Below, in pieces: positions 19,044 to 28,566 of a DNA stretch of 64,000 bases. Both the position numbers and the translations under genes were made by a program. This DNA is from Bacillota bacterium (lineage in GTDB: Bacteria > Bacillota > Bacilli > Bu12). The notes under the pieces are model-generated. The model saw nothing but the letters and a program-made list of their open reading frames with translations. It ran no database searches and was not told where the DNA came from. How positions within the stretch are numbered: position 1 is the stretch's first letter; each line of letters begins with the position of its first letter. The stretch covers positions 19,841 to 83,840 of the forward strand of contig JADBKH010000020.1 of assembly GCA_014896485.1 (NCBI GenBank), in the 5' to 3' direction.

Positions 19044-19856
19044 GTGGAAGTATCGGCGGATTCACCCGTGCAAGTGGAACAGGCCCAGGAGGGCTATGCA
19101 ATCATCCGGATCAACCGACCTCACGTGGCAAACAGTCTTAACGACGAGGCGTTGCACCTGCTGAAGCAAAGCATCGAACAAGTGGGCAGACAGAAGGGAA
19201 CGCGCGCCGTGGTGCTCACGGGAACAGGGCACTTTTTCTGTGCCGGTGCTGATCTGCAGCAGGACGAGGGCAACCCGATTGCTGGAGGAGGGGCCGGTGC
19301 TGTGGGAGCGGCCCATGTGCGCGAGCTGTATTCAGCGTTGGCCGTAGGGCTGGCGAATTTGGATCTGCCTGTCCTTGCTGCGATCAATGGGGCCTGTGCC
19401 GGAGCTGGTTTGGGCATCGCGCTGCTTTGTGATTTCCGTATTGCTATTCAAGGGGCAACCTTTACGACAGCGTTTGCGAAGATTGCGTTGGCCCCAGATA
19501 CTGCTGTCAGTTGGACGTTGCCGCGCATTGTTGGTACACAGCTCGCAAGGCGGTTGCTGTTGAGCAGTGAGCGCTTTTCAGCCGAAGAGGCGCTGCAATG
19601 GGGGCTCGTCGACGAGGTGGCAGATACGACAGACTTTGAGCAACGTTGGCGGACCCAGGCCACTGCGTTGGCCCAGGGACCGACGCTGGCCTATGGCGCT
19701 ATGAAGCGACTGTTGCGCAACACAGAGACGAACACGTTGGAAGAACAGGCTGGCTTAGAAGCGTTGGAACAAGGGTATTTGATTGCCAGCGAGGATTTTC
19801 AGGAGGGAGGTCGTGCTTTTCTGGAAAAGCGTTCGCCCCATTTTGAAGGACGTTAG
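19044..19856 (+). CDS. Enoyl-CoA hydratase/isomerase (second)
   Basis: FFCAGADLQQDEG, INGACAGAGLGIALLCDFRIA, FLEKRSPHFEGR. Confidence 0.9.
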   Translation: MEVSADSPVQVEQAQEGYAIIRINRPHVANSLNDEALHLLKQSIEQVGRQKGTRAVVLTGTGHFFCAGADLQQDEGNPIAGGGAGAVGAAHVRELYSALAVGLANLDLPVLAAINGACAGAGLGIALLCDFRIAIQGATFTTAFAKIALAPDTAVSWTLPRIVGTQLARRLLLSSERFSAEEALQWGLVDEVADTTDFEQRWRTQATALAQGPTLAYGAMKRLLRNTETNTLEEQAGLEALEQGYLIASEDFQEGGRAFLEKRSPHFEGR

Positions 19857-19992
19857 CTCGTGAAGATGGTTTGGCGAATGGAGGTCTTCTCGGCACAAAA
19901 GGTGCTGTCGGTTGGCCCTGTTCTGTGCTAAACTGCTCTGCGTGACAATATCGACGATAAGAAATGTTTTGTAAAGAAAAAAGAAGTCGGAA

Positions 19993-21351
19993 ATGCGCAG
20001 AGCGTCAAAACACTGGATGCAAGTCGCGCTGTCTGCAAGTTTGGCTCTCTTGTTGGCGGGGTGTTCAGGTGCTCAGGCAGAAAAAGGCTCCACCACCGTG
20101 CAAAGCACTCAAAAGATCCCTGTCTCTGTAAGCACGGCCCAGCGGGGATCGTTACAGACACAAGTGTTGGCCAGTGGTGTGGTGACTGCTGCGTCCCAGA
20201 CGGCTGTGTTGCCTTTGGCCTCAGGAACGGTACGTTCGGTCGATGTGGACGTCGGGCAGCAGGTCTATAAGGGAGATCCCCTCTTTGCCGTGGATGCAGA
20301 AACTGCTTCTGCTCAACTGCAGCAGGCGCAAGCTGGGCTCAAAGCGGCTGAGGCACAGTTGGCTGCCGCGGAGACACAGGCTGATGTACAGCTGGCACAG
20401 GTGCAGACGGCCCTCAAACAAGCGCAAGCGACCCTACAGCAGGCCCAAGCAGCCGAAAAGGCTGCCATGCATGTCTCAACAGCGGTCACGCAAGTTTCTG
20501 GTGCTCTGCCTTCTGGCCAGGCTCCTGGTGCTCCTGCACAAGGAGCCTCCTCCCCAAGCCAGCCCCCCTTCTGCAGCGCCTACTGGAGCTAGCGCATTCT
20601 CTCTCTCCCGAACAGGCTAAAGCCAACCTGGAAGCTGCGCAAGCAGGGGTCGATGCCGCACAACAAGCATTGGATGCGGCACGGGAAAAGGCCCCGGTCG
20701 CAGCGGCTCAAGCAGGGGTCGATCAGGCACGGGCAGCGGTCCAAGCTGCACAGCTGCAGGTAGACAATGCTACGGTGGAAGCGCCAGTGGAAAGGACCGT
20801 GACTGCTATCAATGTCAGCGTCGGCAGTATTGCGTCCCCGCAAATGCCGCAACCTGCTGTGATGATCGAACAACTCAATCCCCTGCAGTTCACCCTCTCC
20901 CTAACAGAAAATCAGATCGGCAATGTAATCCCCCGAAAGTGTTTTGACAACCTCCATTCCTGCTGCCGGTGTCGGAACTGTCAAGCTGCACGTGATCCGT
21001 GTTGCCCCTGCAGGCAACCCGCAGCTGCATACTTTTACCGTCAAAGCGCAGTTTAATTCAGCCCCAAAGGGTGTCCGGGAAGGAATGACGGTTTCGGTCC
21101 AGCTGCCTGGCCAACGCTCGAAGGAAGGCATCGTCATCCCACTCGACGCACTTTTTCAGCAGCAGGGCGTCTACGAGGTCTACGTTGTCGATGTCAATGG
21201 CACCGCGCATTTGCGACAGGTTGCGTTGATCCAGCAGAATGAGCAACAAGCTGTCTTGGCTTCAGGGGTACGTGCAGGAGAGCAGGTTGTGACGAAGGGA
21301 CAGAACTTGTTGCATGATGGGGTCGCAACAGAGGTCATTGCACATGAGTAG
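19993..21351 (+). pseudogene. RND efflux membrane-fusion (adaptor) lipoprotein with two frameshifts
   Basis: LLAGCSG lipobox, VLPLASGTVRSVDVDVGQQVYKGDPLFAVD biotinyl-lipoyl motif; frame changes at a C6 tract (~20573) and a C5 tract (~20930). Confidence 0.8.
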
Positions 21352-21399
21352 CTGTCTGAGGAAGAGCCGCTTCTTCCTACATAAAGGAGAGCTGCTTTA

Positions 21400-22860
21400 A
21401 ATATCGCTCGTTTCTCGGTCCAGCGGCCCGTCTTTGTCACAGTTATTATCGTAGCCATCTTGCTCATCGGTACCGTGGTTTTGCCAACGTTACCGATCGA
21501 TTTACTGCCACCACTGCAGTATTCTGCTGCAGTGGTGGTTACGGCCGACCCAGGTGCTGCGCCCGGTGAGGTGGAGACACTGGTCACCGATCCGGTTGAA
21601 GGCGCTGTCGGAACGGTTCCAGGAGTGACCTCGGTACAGTCAACCTCACAAGCCAATGTCTCTACGGTCATCGTGCAGTTTGGCTGGGGTACGGATATGA
21701 ACTTTGCCGAGCTAAAGTTGCGCAAAAACTTGACCAAGCCCGGCCACAACTTCCAGATGGGGCCCAAGCACCCCAATTGATGACGCTGGATCCCAATGCC
21801 CTGCCGGTGGTCACCTTGGCGCTCGAGGGCAACGGCGGGCTCACCCAAGTTGCCAGCGTTGCCGATCAGACCGTCCGCCAGCGCCTTGCCCGGGTCGAGG
21901 GTGTTGCCGCGATTCAGGTGCAGGGAGGTCAAACAAGACAAGTAAAGGTGGCCCTCGACCCGGCAAAATTGGCAATGTATGGCATCAGTGCCAGCCAGGT
22001 GGCGCAGGTGCTCTCTGCGCAAAACCTCTCTGCTTCAGCAGCAACGGTCGATCGGGGCAGTGGTTCCATCGACGTTGAAGTCGGCCATACCTTTCAGAAC
22101 GCACAAGAAATTGGACAGATTCCGATTCCCGTCTCGGCTCCGGCTGCGAGCAGCAGTCGTAGTGGCTCTACCCAAGCAGCTGTTCCACTCGATGTACTGG
22201 GGCGCATCATCGACGGTTACGCGGATGCCAGTCAGTATACCTACGTCAATGGCAAACCTGCTGTTGTCCTGTCCGTGCAGAAAGCCTCGACTGCAAACAC
22301 CGTGCGTGTTGCTGCCGGTGTCGAACAAACAGTCCGTCAGCTCAACGCCGGGCAGCTTCCCACCGGTGTCCATCTGTCCACCGTGTTGAACCAAGCCGAC
22401 TATATCAATCTTTCCATTGGTTGTCATGTTTTCGTTGCCGGGAACTTTTATCGGCGTCGTGGCGGGATTGCTGGTCACCCGCCAACCGCTCTCTGTGACA
22501 GCGCTGATCGGGGTGCTCATGCTCATTGGCATCGTGATGAACAATGCCATCGTTTTAGTCAATTATATCAACCGGTTGCGGCGACAAACGGTGGAAACCG
22601 ATGAGGCGATCGCACGAGCAGGTCCCATTCGTCTCCATCCGATTTTGATGACCGCCCTGGCGACTGTCTTGGCCTTGGTACCGTTGGCAGTGGCTGGGGG
22701 AGAGGGATCGGAGCTGCTGCGTGGCCTGGCCATTGTCGTTGGCTTTGGGTTGATACTCTCCACCTTGGTGACACTGCTTTTGGTACCGGTCGTCTACCAG
22801 CGTTTTGACCGGTTGGGAAGCTTTTTGCGGCATCGGCATCGGACGTCTCCTTCGAGTCAG
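21400..22860 (+). pseudogene. RND-family efflux permease remnant, large internal deletion and frameshifts
   Basis: NIARFSVQRPVFVTVIIVAILLIGTVVLPTLPIDLLPPLQYSAAVVV at the N-terminus, GTFIGVVAGLLVTRQPLSVTALIGVLMLIGIVMNNAIVLVNYINRLR near the C-terminus; total ~480 codons instead of ~1000; no in-frame start codon. Confidence 0.82.
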
Positions 22861-22954
22861 CCTCCCGTGACGCCGCTGTGCCAGGATTTGCCATTTGCTT
22901 GCGAGACGATTATCCTGCGCAGTACGGGAGGGAAACGAAAGGGGGGTTTGCAGC

Positions 22955-23062
22955 ATGGAGACCATAACCTATGTCTGCCCCAAATGTGGGGCAGAGCGCG
23001 AGGAAGAGGCGGAAAGCGCCCCAATTTGTTGTGGTGTCCCGATGGAACCCAAAGAGGCGTAA
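22955..23062 (+). CDS. 35-aa zinc-ribbon-like microprotein
   Basis: METITYVCPKCGAEREEEAESAPICCGVPMEPKEA; CxxC...CC motif; purine-rich RBS (GGGGGG) upstream; followed by terminator. Confidence 0.6.
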   Translation: METITYVCPKCGAEREEEAESAPICCGVPMEPKEA

Positions 23063-23102
23063 ATCAATCGCCCCATTGCGGTTCTAAACGACGAACACAG
23101 AG

Positions 23103-23136
23103 GATGAAAGGGCCTACAAGGTAGGTCCTTTCATCT
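23103..23136 (+). terminator. Intrinsic terminator
   Basis: GATGAAAGGGCCTAC-aag-GTAGGTCCTTTCATC hairpin. Confidence 0.75.
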
Positions 23137-23246
23137 GTTGAAGGGCACAGGGAAGCGACAAGCACGGTCGATTTTGCTACGATAAAATTCTCAATGTCGT
23201 TGGGTGTCGATCAGGCAAAGCATCCGACCGTTCTATTGGAGGGAAG

Positions 23247-24197
23247 GTGAAGGCCGCGGTTTGGATTTTTGGGAGTTGTAACATGGATTTGGTCGCACAG
23301 GTCGCGCAGGCACCACGGGCGGGTGAGACAGTGATGGCTCGAGCTTTCTCGCGCCATTCCGGAGGCAAAGGCGCCAACCAGGCAGTTGCAGCGGCCAGAT
23401 GGGGCGGTCGTGCCCGGTTGGTCGCCTGTGTGGGAGAGGATTCTTTTGGAGATGCGCTGATGACAGAGCTGGACACCTATGGGGTTGACCTGCAGGATGT
23501 GCGCCGAGTCGATCAGCCGACAGGAACAGCGCTGATCGTGGTAGAAGAAGGAGGAGAGAACCGTATCGTCATTTTTCCAGGCGCAAACCATGCGTTATCC
23601 GCGGAAGACGCACAGGCGATGGTTGCGCAGATGCAGCCGGACGATGTTCTCTTGGCTCCGCTGGAAGTGCCTCTCGACGCGGTCTGTGCTGCCTTTGCTG
23701 CTGCACATGCGCGCAATGTTTTTACCATCCTCAACCCAGCACCCGCGCTCTCCTTGCCCGATCAACTGTGGCATGCGATCGATCTGCTGACACCCAACGA
23801 GCATGAACTTTCTGCTCTCACCGGCCTGGCGACGGATACAGAAGAAGGATTACAAGCCGCTGCAGAGCACCTGCTTGCGCGTGGTCCTTCCTTTGTGGCG
23901 GTTACCTGTGGGAGTTCAGGCGTCCGTCTCTATGCCCGGGAGGCAGCTCCCATCGTTGTAAACGCCCCACGGTTGGACGCAGTGGATACGACGGGTGCAG
24001 GGGATACGTGGAACGGCTGTCTTGCAGCACAGCTGGAAGCAGGGGTAGCGTTGCAGGAGGCTGTGCAAGTGGCAACCCTTGCTGCTTCTTTGAGCTGCAC
24101 GCGTCCAGGCACCATGCAGGCTGTTCCCACGCCAGAGGAGGTGCAGCAGTGGCGAACGCGACACGGCCTTACGGGTCTAGTAGGGGGAGGTAAATAG
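23247..24197 (+). CDS. PfkB-family sugar kinase, ribokinase-like
   Basis: GGKGANQAVAAARWGG, DTTGAGDTWNGCLAAQL motifs. Confidence 0.88.
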   Translation: MKAAVWIFGSCNMDLVAQVAQAPRAGETVMARAFSRHSGGKGANQAVAAARWGGRARLVACVGEDSFGDALMTELDTYGVDLQDVRRVDQPTGTALIVVEEGGENRIVIFPGANHALSAEDAQAMVAQMQPDDVLLAPLEVPLDAVCAAFAAAHARNVFTILNPAPALSLPDQLWHAIDLLTPNEHELSALTGLATDTEEGLQAAAEHLLARGPSFVAVTCGSSGVRLYAREAAPIVVNAPRLDAVDTTGAGDTWNGCLAAQLEAGVALQEAVQVATLAASLSCTRPGTMQAVPTPEEVQQWRTRHGLTGLVGGGK

Positions 24198-24214
24198 TCC
24201 ATTTTGATGATTGT

Positions 24215-24465
24215 GTTTCCGGGGTCCCCGCGCTATGCTCAAGATGGTTCCAGAAAGGTGCCGGCAACGGTGCAGGAAGAACCTGAACGAGACCCGCGAA
24301 ATGGGTAAGCCGGCAGAAACGGAACCAGGGGATCCCAAAAAAGAATAGGCAAGCGACCTTGCGCGGTGTAGGGTAAGACTGGTAGGTGATGCAAGCTGGT
24401 TGGAACGGGCAAGGTCTAGAGCGCGGTATCTCCAGGAAAATGAGGTACCGCGCTTGCATTTTAAC
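24215..24465 (+). ncRNA. Candidate structured non-coding RNA (family not recognised) ending in intrinsic terminator
   Basis: Nested stems 24221-24229/24328-24336, 24246-24251/24321-24326, 24259-24265/24309-24315, two internal hairpins, a second domain 24355-24362/24409-24416, and terminator hairpin 24421-24453 followed by a T-rich tail. Confidence 0.55.
24421..24462 (+). terminator. Intrinsic terminator or attenuator upstream of ppdK
   Basis: GCGCGGTATCTC-caggaaaat-GAGGTACCGCGC then TTGCATTTT. Confidence 0.7.
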
Positions 24466-24571
24466 AGCATCTTTTCGCGTAGGTGCGTATCTACCATGTA
24501 ACATTAAGGGCAATGTGCTACACTATAAGTGCGATTCTAAAAATAGCGCAAAAGTGAGGGGGCATGGCCAG

Positions 24572-27262
24572 ATGGCAGGAAAGTGGGTCTATCGCTTTTC
24601 CGAGGGAAGCGAAGCGATGCGCAATCTGCTCGGTGGAAAAGGGGCAGGTTTGGCGGAGATGACACGGGCTGGCCTGCCGGTGCCGCCTGGTTTTACGATT
24701 ACAACAGAGGCGTGCCATCTGTATGTAAAAGAAGGAACGTTGCCGCAAGAGGTGCGCCAGCAGATTGATACGGCGTTGGCCGATCTGGAACGAGAAGAGG
24801 GGCGCCTCCTCGGGGCACCGGAGCATCCGCTGCTCGTCTCGGTGCGTTCAGGCGCTCCGATCTCCATGCCGGGCATGATGGATACGGTGCTCAATTTGGG
24901 GCTCAACGATCGATCGGTTGTCGGTTTGGCGCAAGAGACAGGCGACTGGCGTTTTGCATACGACTGTTATAGGCGCTTTTTGCAGATGTATGCCAGTATC
25001 GTGATGGGGGTCAATGAATCTCTGTTTGAAGAAGTACTGGCCCAAAAGCGCGCTGCGGCTGGGGTAAAGACCGACGCGGAGCTCACCGCTGAACAGCTTG
25101 CAGATTTAATCGAAGAATATAAGCGGATTGTCTCCGAAGAGACGGGTTCAGAAGTGCCCCAGGATCCTTATCAACAGTTGTATGGGGCCATTGAAGCGGT
25201 CTTTCGTTCTTGGAACAATCCCCGTGCAAAAGCCTATCGGGCTGCCAATGAGATTCCCGAGAGCTTGGGTACGGCGGTCAACGTCATGCGTATGGTTTAT
25301 GGAAACATGGGCGAAGATTCTGGAACAGGTGTTTGCTTTACACGGGACCCGAATACCGGGGAAAAGGTGCTCTACGGCGAGTTTCTTCCCAATGCACAAG
25401 GAGAAGATGTCGTCGCAGGGATCCGTACGCCACTGCCGATGGAAGAGATGGAGCGACGGTTTCCGGAAGCGTATCAGCAACTTTGTGAGGTCGCCGAACG
25501 GCTGGAACGCCACTACCGGGATGTGCAGGATCTGGAATTTACCGTTGAACACAATCGCCTTTACATGTTGCAGACACGCAGTGCCAAGCGGACCGCCTTT
25601 GCTGCGGTGAAAATCGCATTGGACATGGTCAACGAGGGACTGATCGATCGGGATACGGCTTTATTACGCGTTTCGCCTGACCAAATCGACCAGCTCTTGC
25701 ATCGTACCCTCGATCCGAACGCAGAGAAGAAAGAACTGGCGAAAGGGCTGCCGGCTTCGCCGGGAGCAGGTTCGGGAGAAGTCGTCTTTGACGCCGATCG
25801 TGCGGAGGCGCTGGCACAGCAAGGCCGGCAGGTCGTTCTCGTACGTCCCGAAACGACACCCGACGATGTGCACGGGGTGATTGCAGCACAAGCGGTGTTG
25901 ACCAGCCGCGGTGGCATGACCAGCCATGCGGCAGTCGTGGCGCGAGGAATGGGGAAGCCTTGCGTCTGTGGAGCAGAAGAGATCCAAATCGATTTGGCAG
26001 AGCGGCGCTTTACAGCACGGGGCGTGACGATCGCAGAAGGGGACATCATTACCATCGATGGTACGCAGGGATGCGTCTATCTTGGGCGCGTTCCGACGGT
26101 AGAACCGACCCTTTCCCACGAGCTAGAGACTTTCCTTTCCTGGGCGGATCAGCGGCGTCACCTGGGCATCCACGCCAATGCCGATACCCCGCAAGACGCA
26201 GCCCGAGCCCGGCAATTGGGCGCAGAAGGCATCGGACTGGTGCGTACGGAGCACATGTTCATGGCCAAGGATCGCCTTCCAGCCATGCAGGAAATGATCT
26301 TGGCCAATGCGCCGGCGGAGAGGGCCGAGGCGCTGGCAAAGATTTTGCCAATGCAGGAAGAGGACTTCTACGGGATCTTCAAAGCCATGGAAGGTTTGAC
26401 GGTTACGATTCGGCTGCTCGATCCACCCTTGCATGAGTTTCTACCGCGGCGAGAGGTGTTGGTCGCCCAGATCGCGGCGTTGGAGAAGAGTGGAGCTTCG
26501 GCGGAAGAGATCCGGCACCATCGGGCGCTGCTGGCCCAAGTGGATGCGTTGCACGAGAACAACCCGATGCTTGGTTTTCGTGGTTCGCGTCTGGGATTGG
26601 TCTATCCTGAAATTACACAGATGCAGGCGCGCGCCATTTTCCAAGCGGCAGACCGGCTCTGGCAAGAAGGTGGGCGGGTCAAGCTGGAGATCATGTATCC
26701 GCTGATCGGGTACGAGACGGAATTCCATGAAATGAACCGCATTGTCTCTCAAACGGCAGAGCAAATTTTTGCACAGACAGGACGTCGCATCCCGTATCAT
26801 GTCGGGACGATGATCGAAGTTCCACGTGCGGCTATCATTGCGGATAAGCTGGCCAAAGAATGTGACTTCTTTTCCTTTGGGACCAACGACTTGACGCAGA
26901 TGACCCTTGGTCTTTCTCGGGATGATGCGCAAGGTCGCTTTTTGGGCATTTACCTGAAGCGCGAGTTGATTCCAGCCGATCCGTTTATCTCTATCGATCA
27001 GGAAGGGGTTGGTGCACTGGTCCGATTTGCCGTTCAACAGGCTCGACAGGTTCGGCCGGAGATCGAACTGGGAGTCTGCGGCGAACATGGCGGTGAGAAA
27101 AAATCGATCGCCTTCTTCCGCCGCGTCGGTCTGGACTACGTCAGTTGTTCCCCTTATCGCGTGCCGGGGGCACGACTGGCAGCTGCCCAAGCAGAAATCC
27201 AATTGGAACAGGAAAAAGGGACGCAAGAAGTACCGCCTGAAAGCGTGATGCAGCCTGCTTAA
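24572..27262 (+). CDS. ppdK: Pyruvate, phosphate dikinase
   Basis: NLLGGKGAGLAEMTRAGLPVPPGFTITTEAC, LTSRGGMTSHAAVVARGMGKPCVCG, GLVRTEHMF, GVCGEHGG. Confidence 0.95.
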   Translation: MAGKWVYRFSEGSEAMRNLLGGKGAGLAEMTRAGLPVPPGFTITTEACHLYVKEGTLPQEVRQQIDTALADLEREEGRLLGAPEHPLLVSVRSGAPISMPGMMDTVLNLGLNDRSVVGLAQETGDWRFAYDCYRRFLQMYASIVMGVNESLFEEVLAQKRAAAGVKTDAELTAEQLADLIEEYKRIVSEETGSEVPQDPYQQLYGAIEAVFRSWNNPRAKAYRAANEIPESLGTAVNVMRMVYGNMGEDSGTGVCFTRDPNTGEKVLYGEFLPNAQGEDVVAGIRTPLPMEEMERRFPEAYQQLCEVAERLERHYRDVQDLEFTVEHNRLYMLQTRSAKRTAFAAVKIALDMVNEGLIDRDTALLRVSPDQIDQLLHRTLDPNAEKKELAKGLPASPGAGSGEVVFDADRAEALAQQGRQVVLVRPETTPDDVHGVIAAQAVLTSRGGMTSHAAVVARGMGKPCVCGAEEIQIDLAERRFTARGVTIAEGDIITIDGTQGCVYLGRVPTVEPTLSHELETFLSWADQRRHLGIHANADTPQDAARARQLGAEGIGLVRTEHMFMAKDRLPAMQEMILANAPAERAEALAKILPMQEEDFYGIFKAMEGLTVTIRLLDPPLHEFLPRREVLVAQIAALEKSGASAEEIRHHRALLAQVDALHENNPMLGFRGSRLGLVYPEITQMQARAIFQAADRLWQEGGRVKLEIMYPLIGYETEFHEMNRIVSQTAEQIFAQTGRRIPYHVGTMIEVPRAAIIADKLAKECDFFSFGTNDLTQMTLGLSRDDAQGRFLGIYLKRELIPADPFISIDQEGVGALVRFAVQQARQVRPEIELGVCGEHGGEKKSIAFFRRVGLDYVSCSPYRVPGARLAAAQAEIQLEQEKGTQEVPPESVMQPA

Positions 27263-27296
27263 ACCGTGAAAGCAAAAAAGCACTGGATGAAAGAAG

Positions 27297-27328
27297 CGAC
27301 GGGCATTCTACAGGCCCGCCGTTTTTAT
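27297..27328 (+). terminator. Intrinsic terminator after ppdK
   Basis: GACGGGC-attctacag-GCCCGCCG then TTTTT. Confidence 0.65.
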
Positions 27329-27407
27329 GTACTCAGTCAGCGCAGTGCCCTGCCCATTTGGAGCTTCGGGAGGAGGGTGCTATGCTCAAGGACCGAGGCG
27401 GTGGAAC

Positions 27408-28457
27408 GTGGCAGTACTCTTCGAACCTTACTCACTAAAGGGAGTTACTCTCAAAAATCGTGTTGTGATGTCCCCCATGTGTCAGTACTCAGCCGAAGTG
27501 GACGGGCAGATCAATGCATGGCACTTTGTGCACTTGGGTGCACGTGCCCTCTACGGTGTCGGCTTGATCCTCGTGGAGGCGACTTCCGTCCAGTCCTGTG
27601 GCCGTCTTTCTACCCACGACGTGGGGTTGTGGTCAGATCTCCATATCGAACGCTTGGCAAAACTCGTCGAATTTGTCCACGCACAGGGCGCGAAGATAGG
27701 CATTCAGCTTGCTCACGCCGGTCGCAAGGCACAGCCAGGCGATGAGCCGATCGTAGGGCCAACTGAAGTTCCTTTTTCCGATCGATATGCAATTCCCCAT
27801 GCGTTGACCCCGGAGGAAATTCAAGAGGTGACACGAGATTTTGTCCGTGCGGCGCAGCGAGCCGTGAAGGCCGGCTTCGATGTGATTGAGTTGCATGCTG
27901 CCCACGGTTACCTCTTGCAGCAGTTTCTTTCGCCGCTGAGCAATTGGCGTACCGATCACTATGGGGGCAGCGAGCAGAACCGCTTGCGCTTTCCCCTGGA
28001 GGTCCTTCAGGAAATAAAACGTGTGCTCCCACCTCCTATGCCGCTTTTTGTCCGCGTATCGGCTGTCGAATATACATCCGAAGGCTATGGACTGGAGGAG
28101 ATGATCCGGTTTTGCCACGCTTTTAAAGAAGCGGGTGCCGATCTGATCGATGTCAGCTCAGGAGGGGCTACGCCTGCTGCCGTGAACGATTATCCGGGCT
28201 ACCAGGTCCCCTATGCACGGCGGATTCGGCAGGAGGTGGAGATTCCGACGATGGCCGTCGGGATCCTTGGCAGTCCGGCACTCTCAGAAGCGGTTCTTGC
28301 TTCGGGGGATGCGGACTTGGTGGCGCAAGGACGTGCCTTGTTGCGCAATCCGGCTTGGGTGATGGAAGCAGCTCGGGAACTGAATGCCGTAACCGAGGTA
28401 CTGGTGCCACGGCAATACGGGCGCGCCTTTCCTGGTTGGCCCCGTTTGGAGCGATAG
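27408..28457 (+). CDS. namA: NADH:flavin oxidoreductase / NADPH dehydrogenase, old yellow enzyme (YqjM/NamA type)
   Basis: LFEPYSLKGVTLKNRVVMSPMCQYSA, GIQLAHAGRKAQ, ELHAAHGYLLQQFLSPLSN. Confidence 0.9.
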   Translation: MAVLFEPYSLKGVTLKNRVVMSPMCQYSAEVDGQINAWHFVHLGARALYGVGLILVEATSVQSCGRLSTHDVGLWSDLHIERLAKLVEFVHAQGAKIGIQLAHAGRKAQPGDEPIVGPTEVPFSDRYAIPHALTPEEIQEVTRDFVRAAQRAVKAGFDVIELHAAHGYLLQQFLSPLSNWRTDHYGGSEQNRLRFPLEVLQEIKRVLPPPMPLFVRVSAVEYTSEGYGLEEMIRFCHAFKEAGADLIDVSSGGATPAAVNDYPGYQVPYARRIRQEVEIPTMAVGILGSPALSEAVLASGDADLVAQGRALLRNPAWVMEAARELNAVTEVLVPRQYGRAFPGWPRLER

Positions 28458-28566
28458 GGGTCCGATAAAATGCTTACGATGTGTAACCGATTTGTGGGCG
28501 TTTTAGGCTTGGACGTATAATGCTCTTGGTCTTTTCTGTGTCTCATTGAAAAGGGAGGCGCTTCGG

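Noticed and set aside
24215-24465. Assignment of the ppdK-upstream RNA to SRP, RNase P, tmRNA, 6S or a named riboswitch
   Set aside because: Diagnostic sequences (for example GTCAGGTCCGGAAGGAAGCAGC, GAGGAAAGTCC, T-box, aptamer cores) are absent; left unnamed.
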